DNA of 64,000 nucleotides, from contig JACRDN010000012.1 in assembly GCA_016218575.1 (NCBI GenBank), positions 1-64,000 of the forward strand. The letters run 5' to 3'. The notes under the pieces are model-generated. The model ran no database searches and was not told the DNA's origin. It saw only the letters and a program-made list of their open reading frames with translations. The position numbers and the translations under genes were made by a program. Positions 45,428 through 54,509 of this stretch are shown here, piece by piece. The DNA comes from Elusimicrobiota bacterium (GTDB lineage: Bacteria; Elusimicrobiota; Elusimicrobia; UBA1565; UBA9628). The stretch's first letter is position 1. Every line of letters starts with the position of its first letter.

Positions 45428-47476
45428 CTAACTCTGGAACAACGGTCGTGTCCGGACCATCTCTCCTGTGTCGGCGTCGACATATACGTCCCATTTCATA
45501 GCCTTGCCCACGCGGAACTTCCAGACCAGGATGAATTTTCCCGCCTGCTCCGGGGATTCGATGATGACCTTCTTTCCTTCGCCGATGTCGGCCAGGGAGA
45601 CGGTGTAGCTCCCGAGCCTGCGGCCTATGAAGCCATAGTGCAGCACCTGGCCGACCAAGCCATGGCGCGCCTCCGCCTCGGAGAGGCCCGGCCTTTCCGG
45701 GATTTCACCAGTCACGAAAAGATGCCGTTTGCCGGAGGAGTTCAGGACCCTGTCGGGAAACTCGATGTTGACCACGATCTCGCTTCCTTCGACCGGTATG
45801 CCTTGGTGGCTCTGGCGGGCAAATTCAACCCGGGCCATGACGATGTCGAAGGGCTCTCCCCTGGTTCGAGAAGCGATATGGGTTATCGCCACCTTCCTTA
45901 CTCTGGGAAGGGGGTCGCGCGGGCGCAGGCCGAGAGGCTTCCTGTGGCCACCAACATAATCCTTGGCCATTTCGGCCGCGCCCCGCTTCATGGCCGCCTC
46001 GTTTTGGCCATCGGCCGGGTCTTGAGCGGGAATTCCAATCCCCTCATAGCCCTGCAAGCCCGCGCCAAGAGGGACGGCCGCAAGTCCCTTGCGCGTGTCG
46101 GGAACGCGGACGTCGGTTCTAAGCACGTACACCTTGACCCGACCGGCCGCGTAGAGGCCGCCCCAGCGGGGATCGAGGCGCAGGAACACTTCCGCCTTGT
46201 ATTTTCCCTCGGTGTCCCCCTCTCCCACCCAGACCTCGATCCTTCCGCGAGCGCGCCGGGTTTCAACGCCTTTCACGCCCAAATCATTGAGGTGGGAACG
46301 CAAATCCTCCAAATTCGCGTCGCTGACCTCCTCCACCCTTGCGAACACTGTCCCATCCGGATCCAAAGGGCCTCCGAAAAGCTTCTCAAGCTTACGCCGC
46401 ATATCCCCGCTCGCCTGAATCAGGGCCGCCACATCTCTTCCTTTAGGATTGGCGGAGAACCATATCTCTGTCATGGTCGAAAATTGCCACATGAACATCG
46501 CCGCCTCGGGCGGCATCTCGAGGAGTTCGCCTCTCCCGAGCTTCAGGAATCGGCCGAATTGCCCTGTCAACGCGTCTATCCTCTTCTGGGCAATAGGCCT
46601 TTTCCGGTATATTTCCGTTTCAAGCCCCCGCCCGATCACGAGGAAGCTCTTTTCCAGGCCGGACTCTCCAGGCTCCCGTTCGAGAACGCCGTCCAACGCC
46701 GCGACCAGCATACCGGAACTATGGCTAGCCTGCTCGGCCCCGTCCACTATGCGATTCATGGAGAAATAATCCCCGATCCTCGAGACTTCCTCTCTGAAGG
46801 CCTCTGTCTCGAGCTTGCGCAGCTCCCGCCAATTGGAGGGCGGCATGTCCAAAAGATAGGTCATGCGGTTATTGAGCTCTCCCAACTCCTCGGCCGTGAA
46901 AGCCGGGCTCTGATCCTCGGTTTTTTCGAAAACCGCGTGCACGGCCACCATCGCGGCCTTCATCTCTCCATCGGGCAAATCGGAGCCGTCGGAAGCGCTC
47001 CCGCCGTTGCCGCCGCGGCCATTGCCGCTGTCGTTGCCGCCGCGCCCGCCCTCGCTGCCGCCAGCGCCGCCTTGGCCCGAGAAGCCGCCCGAGCCCGGGG
47101 CCAGGCCGGAGCCATCCGGCCCTTTTTTGGCGGAGTCATAAATCACCGAGGCCGAGCCGCCCTGGGCTCCTACGGTTAACTCCTGGCCCAAGACCTCCAA
47201 GGCATGGTAGCCATCCACGGCCGCGGCGCGGGAGCCTACGCCCATTTGTCGGGAAAAAACTTGGCGCGCCCGGTCAGGAGAGGCAAATATCTTCACCTGG
47301 GTCATCGCTCCCCGCGTCTCGGGAGCAAAAAATCGAACGGGAACGCCTCCGCCGGTGACGAGCGAGGCAGGCATGCGCGGCATCTGCTTGGCGGCGGACG
47401 CGCGCAAGACCGGATTGGCGCCGAACGCGTTTTGGGCGACCAAAGCGAGGCTCAACGTCATGGACAAATTCTTCAT
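45428..47476 (-). CDS. Large secreted protein with Gly-rich linker, unknown function
   Basis: A 682-residue protein with a signal peptide (MKNLSMTLSLALVAQNAFGA, cut probably after Ala20). A Gly/Ser/Asp-rich, disordered linker spans about 115-170 (for example GGRGGNDSGNGRGGNGG). A helical middle (175-370) and a beta-rich C-terminal half follow. The last 60 residues (KKVIIESPEQAGKFILVWKF, then WDVYVDADTGEMVRTRPLF) resemble PepSY/FTP-type propeptide repeats of secreted proteases, but no protease domain is present. It is probably periplasmic or extracellular. It might be an inhibitor or a processed surface protein. Confidence 0.7.
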   Translation of the reverse strand: MKNLSMTLSLALVAQNAFGANPVLRASAAKQMPRMPASLVTGGGVPVRFFAPETRGAMTQVKIFASPDRARQVFSRQMGVGSRAAAVDGYHALEVLGQELTVGAQGGSASVIYDSAKKGPDGSGLAPGSGGFSGQGGAGGSEGGRGGNDSGNGRGGNGGSASDGSDLPDGEMKAAMVAVHAVFEKTEDQSPAFTAEELGELNNRMTYLLDMPPSNWRELRKLETEAFREEVSRIGDYFSMNRIVDGAEQASHSSGMLVAALDGVLEREPGESGLEKSFLVIGRGLETEIYRKRPIAQKRIDALTGQFGRFLKLGRGELLEMPPEAAMFMWQFSTMTEIWFSANPKGRDVAALIQASGDMRRKLEKLFGGPLDPDGTVFARVEEVSDANLEDLRSHLNDLGVKGVETRRARGRIEVWVGEGDTEGKYKAEVFLRLDPRWGGLYAAGRVKVYVLRTDVRVPDTRKGLAAVPLGAGLQGYEGIGIPAQDPADGQNEAAMKRGAAEMAKDYVGGHRKPLGLRPRDPLPRVRKVAITHIASRTRGEPFDIVMARVEFARQSHQGIPVEGSEIVVNIEFPDRVLNSSGKRHLFVTGEIPERPGLSEAEARHGLVGQVLHYGFIGRRLGSYTVSLADIGEGKKVIIESPEQAGKFILVWKFRVGKAMKWDVYVDADTGEMVRTRPLFQS

Positions 47477-47678
47477 TTATCTCTCCTTGGAACAGACTCT
47501 AAAGCCGACTCATTCTAGGAAATGACTCTTTCGGCCGATTGGAGCCAAGGACCCAAGCGGGCGTGCGCATTGGGCCCAGAATGGATTGGGCCGAAAGGCC
47601 CAGCTCGGGGCCGCCGAAATTTTATCTAATGGCTTTCTCGATATGACCGCGACCAGTCGCAGCAGCGGCAGAGAACAA

Positions 47679-48320
47679 ATGAACGCTCTTCCCCGCTTGA
47701 TTTTAGCCGCGGCCGGGCTCGCGCTTGCGGGCCGCGCCCAAGGCGCGGCCGACCGCCTCCTCCCCTTGCCGATTCTGGAGCGGCTCAAGTGGAAGCTCGT
47801 CATGCCTCTGCCGGAGCCGTGGGTCTACGCCATGGCCAAGAACGCAAGCCAATTCTACCTGGCCGGGGAGTCCGGCCTCCACGTTATAAAGGAAGGAAGG
47901 CACGACCTCATCCCCTGGCCGGGGGATCTGCCCTGCTATGAAATTGGATTCATAGACGGAGTCCTGCATGCGGCGAATTCCGGCCATATATGGGTTCTCA
48001 ATGGAGGCTGGGAACTGGCCACTGATCTTCCGAGGCCCAGAAACGCAAGGGCCCCGCGCCTTGCAAAATGGTCGGGAAGGCATTACGCCGCGACCGGCCG
48101 CGGCGTATTTATTCGCGGCAATGACAAGAGCTGGGCTCCCCTTCACCCCTATCCCGAGCCGCGGGGACTCGTCCAAGTCCTCGAGGCCAACTTCATCGGA
48201 GATTTGGACGGGGGCCTGGCGGTCGCCACCAACGCCGGAGTATTTTCCCTGGAGCTCTACGATTGGCTGGCCTCGCGCTGGCCGGCGTGGCGCGAAACGC
48301 TCGAGGACAGCCTGCTGTAG
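47679..48320 (+). CDS. Secreted protein, possible beta-propeller fragment
   Basis: A 213-residue exported protein. The signal peptide is MNALPRLILAAAGLALAGRA with cleavage near QGA; the ATG at 47679 is chosen for this reason although the frame opens at 47586. The body has repeated strands of the form ASQFYLAGESGLHVIKEG, SGHIWVLNGGWELA and RHYAATGRGVFIRG, spaced about 45 residues apart, like blades of a two-component-regulator or YVTN-type propeller. A complete propeller would be longer. Function unknown. Confidence 0.65.
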   Translation: MNALPRLILAAAGLALAGRAQGAADRLLPLPILERLKWKLVMPLPEPWVYAMAKNASQFYLAGESGLHVIKEGRHDLIPWPGDLPCYEIGFIDGVLHAANSGHIWVLNGGWELATDLPRPRNARAPRLAKWSGRHYAATGRGVFIRGNDKSWAPLHPYPEPRGLVQVLEANFIGDLDGGLAVATNAGVFSLELYDWLASRWPAWRETLEDSLL

Positions 48321-48321
48321 C

Positions 48322-50241
48322 TTATTTCGCCGGAAGGACGCTCTTGAAGAACAGCACGGCCAGGGGCGGCAAGGTGACTTCAAGCAAGCAGGGCCGGCCG
48401 TGGGCCGGCTCCGCTCTCGCCTCGACGGCGCCGAGGTTGCCCAGGCCGCTGCCCCCGTAGCAGGCGGCATCGCTGTTTAAGATTTCCTTCCACGAGCCCG
48501 CGCGCGCCGCCCCCACCTTGAAGCCGAAGCGCGGAACGGGAGTGAAGTTGAAAACGACCAGAACCGCCTCGCCCGACCTGGACTTGCGCAAGAAGCTCAA
48601 GGTGCTTTGGTCGCCGTCGAGGCAGTCCACCCACTCGAACCCAGCGGGCTCGCAATCGAGCTCGTGAAGAGCCGGCTCGCCGGCGTAGGCGCGGTTGAGG
48701 TCCCGCAGCCACTTCTGGATTCCGGAATGCTTGTCGTATTCCGCCAGGCGCCATTCCAAGCTCTCGTCGTGGTTCCACTCGCGCCATGGGGCGAGCTCGG
48801 TTCCCATGAAGACCAGCTTCTTGCCGGAGTGGGCGTACATGTTGCCGAGAAGGAGCCTTAGGTTGGCGAACTTCTGCCAGTCGTCTCCCGGCATCTGGCT
48901 CAACAGCGACCCCTTGCCGTGGACCGCCTCGTCGTGTGACAGGGGCAGGACGAAATTCTCGTGAAAGGCGTAAATCATCCGGAAAGTGGCGCGGTCATGA
49001 TGGAATTTGCGGTGCACGGGCTCCTTCCTCATGTACTCCAAGGTGTCGTGCATCCAACCCATGTCCCATTTGAGCCCGAAGCCGAGCCCCCCGGCATAAG
49101 TCGGCCGCGAGACCAGGGGCCAAGCGGTGGACTCCTCTGCGAAGGTCTGCGCGCCCGGATAGCTCTTGTATATCTCCTCGTTGAGCTGCCTTAGAAAAGA
49201 GATGGCCTCCAGGTTTTCGCGTCCCCCGTAGAGATTCGGGATCCATTCGCCTTCCTTCCTTGAATAGTCCAGGTACAGCATGGAGGCCACCGCGTCCACC
49301 CTGAGCCCGTCGGCGTGGTAGCGGTCGAGCCAAAACAAGGCGTTGCTGACGAGGAAGGAGCGAATCTCGTTGCGGCCGTAATTGAAAATGCAGCTCTTCC
49401 AGTCGGGGTGAAAGCCTTGGCGGGGATCGGCGTGCTCGTAAAGATGGGTGCCGTCGAAGAGAGCCAGGCCGTGGCCGTCATTGGGAAAATGGGAAGGGAC
49501 CCAGTCCAGGATCACGGCCAGGCCGTGCTGGTGCAAAGTGTCGATGAGGAACATGAAATCCTGGGGGCTGCCGTAGCGGGCGGTGGGCGCGAAGTAGCCC
49601 AAGGTCTGGTAGCCCCAGGAGCCGTAGAAAGGGTGCTCCATAAGGGGGAGGAATTCAACATGGGTAAACCCCATTTCGCGCGCGTATTCCGCCAAGGGAA
49701 GCGCTAGTTCCCTATAGGTCAGGAATCGGGTTTCCCCGGGGGCCCGCCGCCAAGAGCCCAGATGGACCTCGTAAATGGATATCGGGGCCTCGAGGCTGTT
49801 GCGCCTGGCTCTTTGGCCCATCCAGGCCCGGTCCCCCCAGCCGTATTCCAAGTCCCAGGCCACGGAAGCGGACTTAGGCGCGACCTCATGGAAGAAGGCG
49901 AAGGGATCAGACTTCTCCAACCTCTGGTTCTCGTTCTGGGCGACGATGCAGTATTTATACAAGGCCCCGCGCCCGATGTTCGGCACGAACCCCTCCCAAA
50001 TTCCAGAGCTGCCCCGGCACTTGAGGGGATTTTTCGCGCGGTTCCAGCCGTTGAAATCCCCGATGACGGAGACTTTCTTGGCGTTGGGAGCCCAGACGGA
50101 AAACAGGAGCCCCGGCTTTCCGTCAAGAACGAAGAGGTGAGCGCCCATCTTCTCATAAAGGCGGGAATGCCTGCCTTCGTTGAACCAATGAAGGTCATCG
50201 TCCGTGAGCAGGAATGGCTTCTGGCCGACCATATCGTTCAT
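48322..50241 (-). CDS. glgB: 1,4-alpha-glucan branching enzyme
   Basis: A GH13 glycogen-branching enzyme of 639 residues. It has an N-terminal CBM48 domain (FSVWAPNAKKVSVIGDFNGWN, about 40-60), and catalytic (beta/alpha)8 motifs VILDWVPSHF, DGLRVDAVASML with the nucleophile Asp, and FAEESTAWP with the acid Glu. A further FVLPLSHDE and a C-terminal all-beta domain follow. Its ATG at 50241 overlaps the malQ stop by four bases, so the two are one operon for glycogen or maltodextrin metabolism. Confidence 0.95.
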   Translation of the reverse strand: MNDMVGQKPFLLTDDDLHWFNEGRHSRLYEKMGAHLFVLDGKPGLLFSVWAPNAKKVSVIGDFNGWNRAKNPLKCRGSSGIWEGFVPNIGRGALYKYCIVAQNENQRLEKSDPFAFFHEVAPKSASVAWDLEYGWGDRAWMGQRARRNSLEAPISIYEVHLGSWRRAPGETRFLTYRELALPLAEYAREMGFTHVEFLPLMEHPFYGSWGYQTLGYFAPTARYGSPQDFMFLIDTLHQHGLAVILDWVPSHFPNDGHGLALFDGTHLYEHADPRQGFHPDWKSCIFNYGRNEIRSFLVSNALFWLDRYHADGLRVDAVASMLYLDYSRKEGEWIPNLYGGRENLEAISFLRQLNEEIYKSYPGAQTFAEESTAWPLVSRPTYAGGLGFGLKWDMGWMHDTLEYMRKEPVHRKFHHDRATFRMIYAFHENFVLPLSHDEAVHGKGSLLSQMPGDDWQKFANLRLLLGNMYAHSGKKLVFMGTELAPWREWNHDESLEWRLAEYDKHSGIQKWLRDLNRAYAGEPALHELDCEPAGFEWVDCLDGDQSTLSFLRKSRSGEAVLVVFNFTPVPRFGFKVGAARAGSWKEILNSDAACYGGSGLGNLGAVEARAEPAHGRPCLLEVTLPPLAVLFFKSVLPAK

Positions 50242-51803
50242 GCCTCTTGCGCCTGCCTCGCCACTCTCTCGCTGGCCTCGGCCAAGGCCCTGAGCCTGCC
50301 TGCCGCGGCTTGACCCAACTGCCCGGGCAGAAGGCGCCATTCCCAGTTGCCCTCGGCCACTCCCGGATAATTCATGCGCGCCTCGCCGCCCAGGCCCAAA
50401 ACATCCTGGACCGGAACGATGGCCGTGTTGGCGGTGGACTTAAAAACCGCCGCGATCATGTCCCAGTGAATCTCCCTGCCGTCGCCGCCGAGGTAGCGCA
50501 GAGCCTCGGCGCGCTCCTTGCGGGCCTGCTCGGGCGAGCGGGAGCCGGGCCCTGAGCCGTCGTCGTTGAACCAGCCGACCACGGTGTCGTTGTCATGAGT
50601 CCCGGTGTAGGCCACGCAGCGTTCTGGATAGCGGGGCGGCAGGAAATTCTCGGCCTGCTCGTCGGCGCCGAAAGCGAACTGGAGGACGCGCATCCCGGGC
50701 AGGCCGAAGCGGTCCCGCAGCGCCGAAACCTCGGTAGTGAGACAACCCAAGTCCTCGGCGATGAGCTCCAGTTCCGGCAGCTGCGGGAGAGCCTTTTCGA
50801 AAAACGCGGCCTGCGGGCCCGGGACCCAGCGCCCTTCCTTGGCGGTCTTGGCCGAGGCCGGGATTTCCCAGTATCTTTGGAAGCCGATAAAATGGTCCAA
50901 GCGCACCGCGTCGAAGCGCCGGGCCGCGATCTTGAGCCGCGCGATCCACCAGTCGTAGCCGCGCCGGGCAAGCTCGTCCCAGCGGTACAAGGGGTTGCCC
51001 CACAGCTGGCCGGTCTGGCTGAAGTAGTCGGGAGGAACACCGGCCATAAGGCTGGGGCGACCGTCGGCCCCCAGGTGGAACACCTCCTGGCAGGCCCAGA
51101 CGTCGGCGCTTTCATGGGCCGCGTAGATGGGAACGTCCCCGATCAAGCGCACGCCCCGGGAAGCGGCATAACAGCGCAGAGCCTGCCATTGCCGGTCAAA
51201 AAGAAACTGCAGGAATTGATGGTAGGTCGCGCTCTCGAAGAGGTTCCTCAACGCGTCTTGGCCCCAGTTCCGGAACTCGCGCTTGCGGAACATCGGCTCC
51301 CAATCCACCCAGGGAGCCCCGCCGTGCTTCTCCTTGAGGGCGCAGAACAGGGAATATTCATCCACCCAGTCGTGGTTCTTGTTGTAAAAAGCCCTGAAGG
51401 CGTCCCAGTGCTCGGAGGTCGCCCGGCTCATGAAGCGCGAGAATGCCTGGCGCAGGCGCGGCTCCTTGTAATGGGCCGCGGCCCGGTAGTCCGCGCGGCC
51501 GGGAGGAAACGCCGGCGCGCCCACGATGTCGGCTTCATCGAGAAAGCCCTCCCGGGCCATGAGCTCCAAGCTGATCAGCCACGGGTTACCGGCGAAAGAC
51601 GAGGGAGAGCTGTAGGGAGAATTGCCGGGGCCGGTCGGGCCCACCGGCAGCATCTGCCACAAGCTTTGCCCGGACTCGGCCAGGAAATCCGCGAATTGAT
51701 AGGCGCACGGGCCCAAATCGCCTGCTCCGTGGGGGCCCGGTAGCGACGTGGGATGCAGGAGAAGGCCGCTGCTCCTGCGGCTTAGAAGGCGATTGATCGC
51801 CAT
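50238..51803 (-). CDS. malQ: 4-alpha-glucanotransferase (amylomaltase)
   Basis: A GH77 enzyme of 521 residues that transfers alpha-1,4-glucan segments. It has SSGLLLHPTSLPGPHGAGDL near the start, QMLPVGPTGPGNSPYSSPSS, the nucleophile region RFDAVRLDHFIGFQRYW, IAEDLGCLT with the acid Glu, and YTGTHDNDT. The ATG at 51803 gives the usual start (MAINRLLSRRSSG). It is only 24 bases from the divergent GT-C gene. It is upstream of and coupled to glgB. Confidence 0.95.
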   Translation of the reverse strand: MAINRLLSRRSSGLLLHPTSLPGPHGAGDLGPCAYQFADFLAESGQSLWQMLPVGPTGPGNSPYSSPSSFAGNPWLISLELMAREGFLDEADIVGAPAFPPGRADYRAAAHYKEPRLRQAFSRFMSRATSEHWDAFRAFYNKNHDWVDEYSLFCALKEKHGGAPWVDWEPMFRKREFRNWGQDALRNLFESATYHQFLQFLFDRQWQALRCYAASRGVRLIGDVPIYAAHESADVWACQEVFHLGADGRPSLMAGVPPDYFSQTGQLWGNPLYRWDELARRGYDWWIARLKIAARRFDAVRLDHFIGFQRYWEIPASAKTAKEGRWVPGPQAAFFEKALPQLPELELIAEDLGCLTTEVSALRDRFGLPGMRVLQFAFGADEQAENFLPPRYPERCVAYTGTHDNDTVVGWFNDDGSGPGSRSPEQARKERAEALRYLGGDGREIHWDMIAAVFKSTANTAIVPVQDVLGLGGEARMNYPGVAEGNWEWRLLPGQLGQAAAGRLRALAEASERVARQAQEA

Positions 51804-51805
51804 AA

Positions 51806-51825
51806 AAGTATATTTTAACATACTT
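51806..51825. promoter_or_regulatory. Inverted repeat between divergent malQ and GT-C genes
   Basis: AAGTAT - ATTTTAAC - ATACTT fills nearly the whole 24-base gap between two start codons. An AT-rich island in GC-rich DNA, it may hold overlapping -10 elements or a regulator site. One or both genes may be leaderless. Confidence 0.45.
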
Positions 51826-51827
51826 GA

Positions 51828-53312
51828 ATGCTTCCCAAGGAGAGAAGTCCGGGCTGGGAATGCCTCGGCCTCTTCGCCGTCGTCGCCGTTGCCTTCGCCT
51901 TCCTGGTTCAAGCCCCCTTCGTCTACGACGACCTGCGCTATGTCCTGGGCAATCCCTTGGTGACGGGCCCCTGGCCGGGCTGGAAGACCCTGCTGCTGCG
52001 CCCGGACCCGAGCCTGGCCTACGAGCCTCTGATAGCCCTTGAACACCGCATCCTCTACTCTTGGGCCGGGGCCCAGCCCTGGATTTACCGCGGCTCGAGC
52101 CTCGTCCTCCACGCCGCCAACGCCTGCCTTCTCCTGGCCCTCCTGCGCCGTTGGCCCGGCGACAAGAGCCTGGCTTTTTGGGGCGCCCTCCTCTTCGCCC
52201 TGTATCCGGCCCACGTCGAGGTCCTGGCCCTGTCCACCTTCAAGACCCATCTGGAGGTCGCTTTGGCGGCACTCCTTGTCCTCAACATACTCGAGGACGA
52301 GAAGGCCTTGTCCGCCGCGGTGCTCGCGGCCTGCTGGGCCCTTTTCGCCTTCGCGCTCTTGTGCAAGGAAACCGCGCTCCTCATCCCCCTCCTGGCGGCC
52401 GCGGCCGGCGGAAAGTCAAAAAAACCGGTGCCCGACGCCAGGCTCTGGGCGGGTTGGGGCGTGATCGCCTCGGCCTATGTCGCCCTGCGCCTGGGCCCGG
52501 CCCCGCGGCCGCTGGAGCCCCTGATGGGAGGAAGCCTCGGGCGCCACGCGCTGACCTCGGGGAAAATAGGCCTCTGGCTGGCGTCCCAGTTCCCCCTCCC
52601 CTGGAACCCCGGGCTTGAACACTCGCTGGCCCCGGTCGGGCCTTGGCCCTCCCTGGAGGCGCTGCTTATCCCGGCCGGCCTAGGCGCCTGCGCCATGATG
52701 GCCGCAGCGCTCTTGCGCAAAGACCACCTCTTGGGAAAAGCTGCGGCCTTGATGAGCCTCTCCTTACTGCCTTTCCTCAACATTATTCCACTCTTCAACT
52801 TCAGCCTGGTCGCTGACCGTTATCTATACCTGGCAAGCGCGGGCTTTTTCCTCCTGCTCGTTCGCTTCTGTTCCTTAATAAAAGCCGACCGGCGAACCTA
52901 TGCTCCGATAGCATTGGGGGCCTTGGCTTTCCTTTATGCGGCCATGGATTGGCGCCGCTCTTCCCTGTTCCTGGACCCCCTCGAACTCTGGAAGCAAACC
53001 GCCCTGGCGGCCCCCCGAAACCCCAGGGCTAGAGCGGCTCTGGGGGCCGAATGCCTCAAGCGCGGGCTTTATCCGGAAGCCGAGGCCGAGCTGAAGGAGG
53101 CCCTGGCCTTGGCCCCCGCCTACTTAGAGCCCTACATGGACTTGGGAGTCCTCTACAGCCAAACAGGACGCATCCAGGAAGCCCTGCGGATCGCCCAGGC
53201 TCGGCTGGCCCTGCGGCCCGACGCCGCGGCTTGGCACAATCTCGGGGTTTTCCAAATGAAGGCGGGAAAGACCAAGGAAGGCTTGCTCTCCCTGGAGAAG
53301 GGACGGGAATAG
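51828..53312 (+). CDS. GT-C-fold membrane protein with C-terminal TPR repeats
   Basis: A 494-residue protein with about nine to ten transmembrane helices (residues 10-370) and a tail of roughly three tetratricopeptide repeats (about 395-490; NPRARAALGAECLKRGLYPE, LEPYMDLGVLYSQTGRIQEA, AAWHNLGVFQMKAGKTKEGL). The loop motif VYDDLRYVLGNPLV after the first helix contains the acidic pair typical of GT-C glycosyltransferases. LVADRYLYLASAGF is shared with TMTC/O-mannosyltransferase-like proteins. It may glycosylate exported proteins. The specific donor and target are unknown. Confidence 0.75.
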   Translation: MLPKERSPGWECLGLFAVVAVAFAFLVQAPFVYDDLRYVLGNPLVTGPWPGWKTLLLRPDPSLAYEPLIALEHRILYSWAGAQPWIYRGSSLVLHAANACLLLALLRRWPGDKSLAFWGALLFALYPAHVEVLALSTFKTHLEVALAALLVLNILEDEKALSAAVLAACWALFAFALLCKETALLIPLLAAAAGGKSKKPVPDARLWAGWGVIASAYVALRLGPAPRPLEPLMGGSLGRHALTSGKIGLWLASQFPLPWNPGLEHSLAPVGPWPSLEALLIPAGLGACAMMAAALLRKDHLLGKAAALMSLSLLPFLNIIPLFNFSLVADRYLYLASAGFFLLLVRFCSLIKADRRTYAPIALGALAFLYAAMDWRRSSLFLDPLELWKQTALAAPRNPRARAALGAECLKRGLYPEAEAELKEALALAPAYLEPYMDLGVLYSQTGRIQEALRIAQARLALRPDAAAWHNLGVFQMKAGKTKEGLLSLEKGRE

Positions 53313-53327
53313 TATAATGATGGTCTT

Positions 53328-54509
53328 ATGCCCTTGGAAGGCGCGCTGCAAGTCCTCCTGCCCGAGGCCGGCCGATCACGCATGGTGGCCGGCCTTCCGG
53401 CAGCCCTGCGCACGGCCCATCAGGCCGCGCGGGAGCTTTCTTGCGCGCGCATCATTTTCTGCGATCCAGACGCGGACTTCAATGGCTTATGGCGCAGGCA
53501 GCTTGAGAGGCTGTCTTTGCCCCTGGCCTGCGCCAACGGGGAGCCGGCGGCCCGTCTTCTCGCGGCCGAAAAGCCATTGCTCGTTGTTTCGTCCGGGGGA
53601 TTTCCCCGAGAGCTCGCCCTTAAGAAATTCCTGAAGGAAGCCGGGACAGGGGAAGAGGGGCGGGCTTGGCTTTCGGATGGGGAAATCGTCGCCGTCTACC
53701 TCCCCCGGGCCGGCGCCATGATGTCCGGTGTGGCGACCGCCGGCGCGGTCGCCAGAAGAGCCTTGAGCGCCGCCCTGGCCTCCCGCCGCGTCGACCGCGG
53801 CTGGCAGCCGGCCCGGGATCGGGACTCGGTGCTCGAGGCGGAGAATTCCCTCTATGGCGCCTTGGCAAGCCCCACCGACGGCTATTTGGCGCGCTGGGAC
53901 AGGCGCCTTTCCATCGCCCTCTCCAAGCGCCTCCTCAAGACGTCCGTCACCCCGAACCAAATCACCACGGCCGGCTTCCTCCTCGGTCTTATGGGCGCCG
54001 CGGGCCTGGCCACCGGCCTCTACGCCTGGCAGACGGCCGGCGCCTTTCTCCTCTGGATCAGCTGCATCTTGGACGGCTGCGACGGCGAGATCGCCCGGCT
54101 CAAGCTCTTGGCAAGCCCCTGGGGCGGAGCTTACGACCTCGCCGCGGACCACCTCTGCCATCTGGCCACCTTCGCGGCCATTCCATGGGGACTGCACCGG
54201 GCCGATCCGTCTTTCGGGTTCCTGGCGCCGGGAGCGCTCCTCGTCTCCGGGCTTATTCTCTGCATGGCCAGCGTCTGGTGGCTGATCCTGCGCCTGCCTG
54301 AAAACCGCCGCCGACCCCTCCCCGAGGCGATCGAGCGTCTGGCCAGCCGAGACTACGTTTACGTGGTCCTGCTTCTGGCCGTGATGGGGCGCCTGGAATG
54401 GTTCCTGTGGACGGCGGGCGCGGGCTCCCACCTTTTTTGGCTGGCGCTTTGGGGTTTGGCTCTCGCCGCTCCGGCGGCTCAGGGCAAGGGAAGCAGCGAA
54501 ATCTCGTAG
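53328..54509 (+). CDS. CDP-alcohol phosphatidyltransferase with N-terminal extra domain
   Basis: A 393-residue protein. Residues about 185-390 are membrane-embedded and carry the complete CDP-OH-P motif D-x2-D-G-x2-A-R-x8-G-x3-D-x3-D (DGCDGEIAR, then GGAYDLAAD) around 245-270. Residues 1-175 form a soluble domain of uncertain type, with a possible mononucleotide-binding character (CARIIFCDPDADF). The layout recalls archaeal and bacterial enzymes where an inositol-phosphate cytidylyltransferase is fused to a di-myo-inositol-phosphate synthase. The N-terminal GG-Lys signature of those is missing. The product is a phospholipid or phosphodiester. It overlaps convergent rnhA by 31 bases. Confidence 0.75.
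   Translation: MPLEGALQVLLPEAGRSRMVAGLPAALRTAHQAARELSCARIIFCDPDADFNGLWRRQLERLSLPLACANGEPAARLLAAEKPLLVVSSGGFPRELALKKFLKEAGTGEEGRAWLSDGEIVAVYLPRAGAMMSGVATAGAVARRALSAALASRRVDRGWQPARDRDSVLEAENSLYGALASPTDGYLARWDRRLSIALSKRLLKTSVTPNQITTAGFLLGLMGAAGLATGLYAWQTAGAFLLWISCILDGCDGEIARLKLLASPWGGAYDLAADHLCHLATFAAIPWGLHRADPSFGFLAPGALLVSGLILCMASVWWLILRLPENRRRPLPEAIERLASRDYVYVVLLLAVMGRLEWFLWTAGAGSHLFWLALWGLALAAPAAQGKGSSEIS

Noticed and set aside
45638-47179. 513-residue plus-strand frame
   Set aside because: Exactly antisense to the secreted protein gene. His/Arg/Pro-rich composition and no motif, typical of a GC-rich shadow frame.
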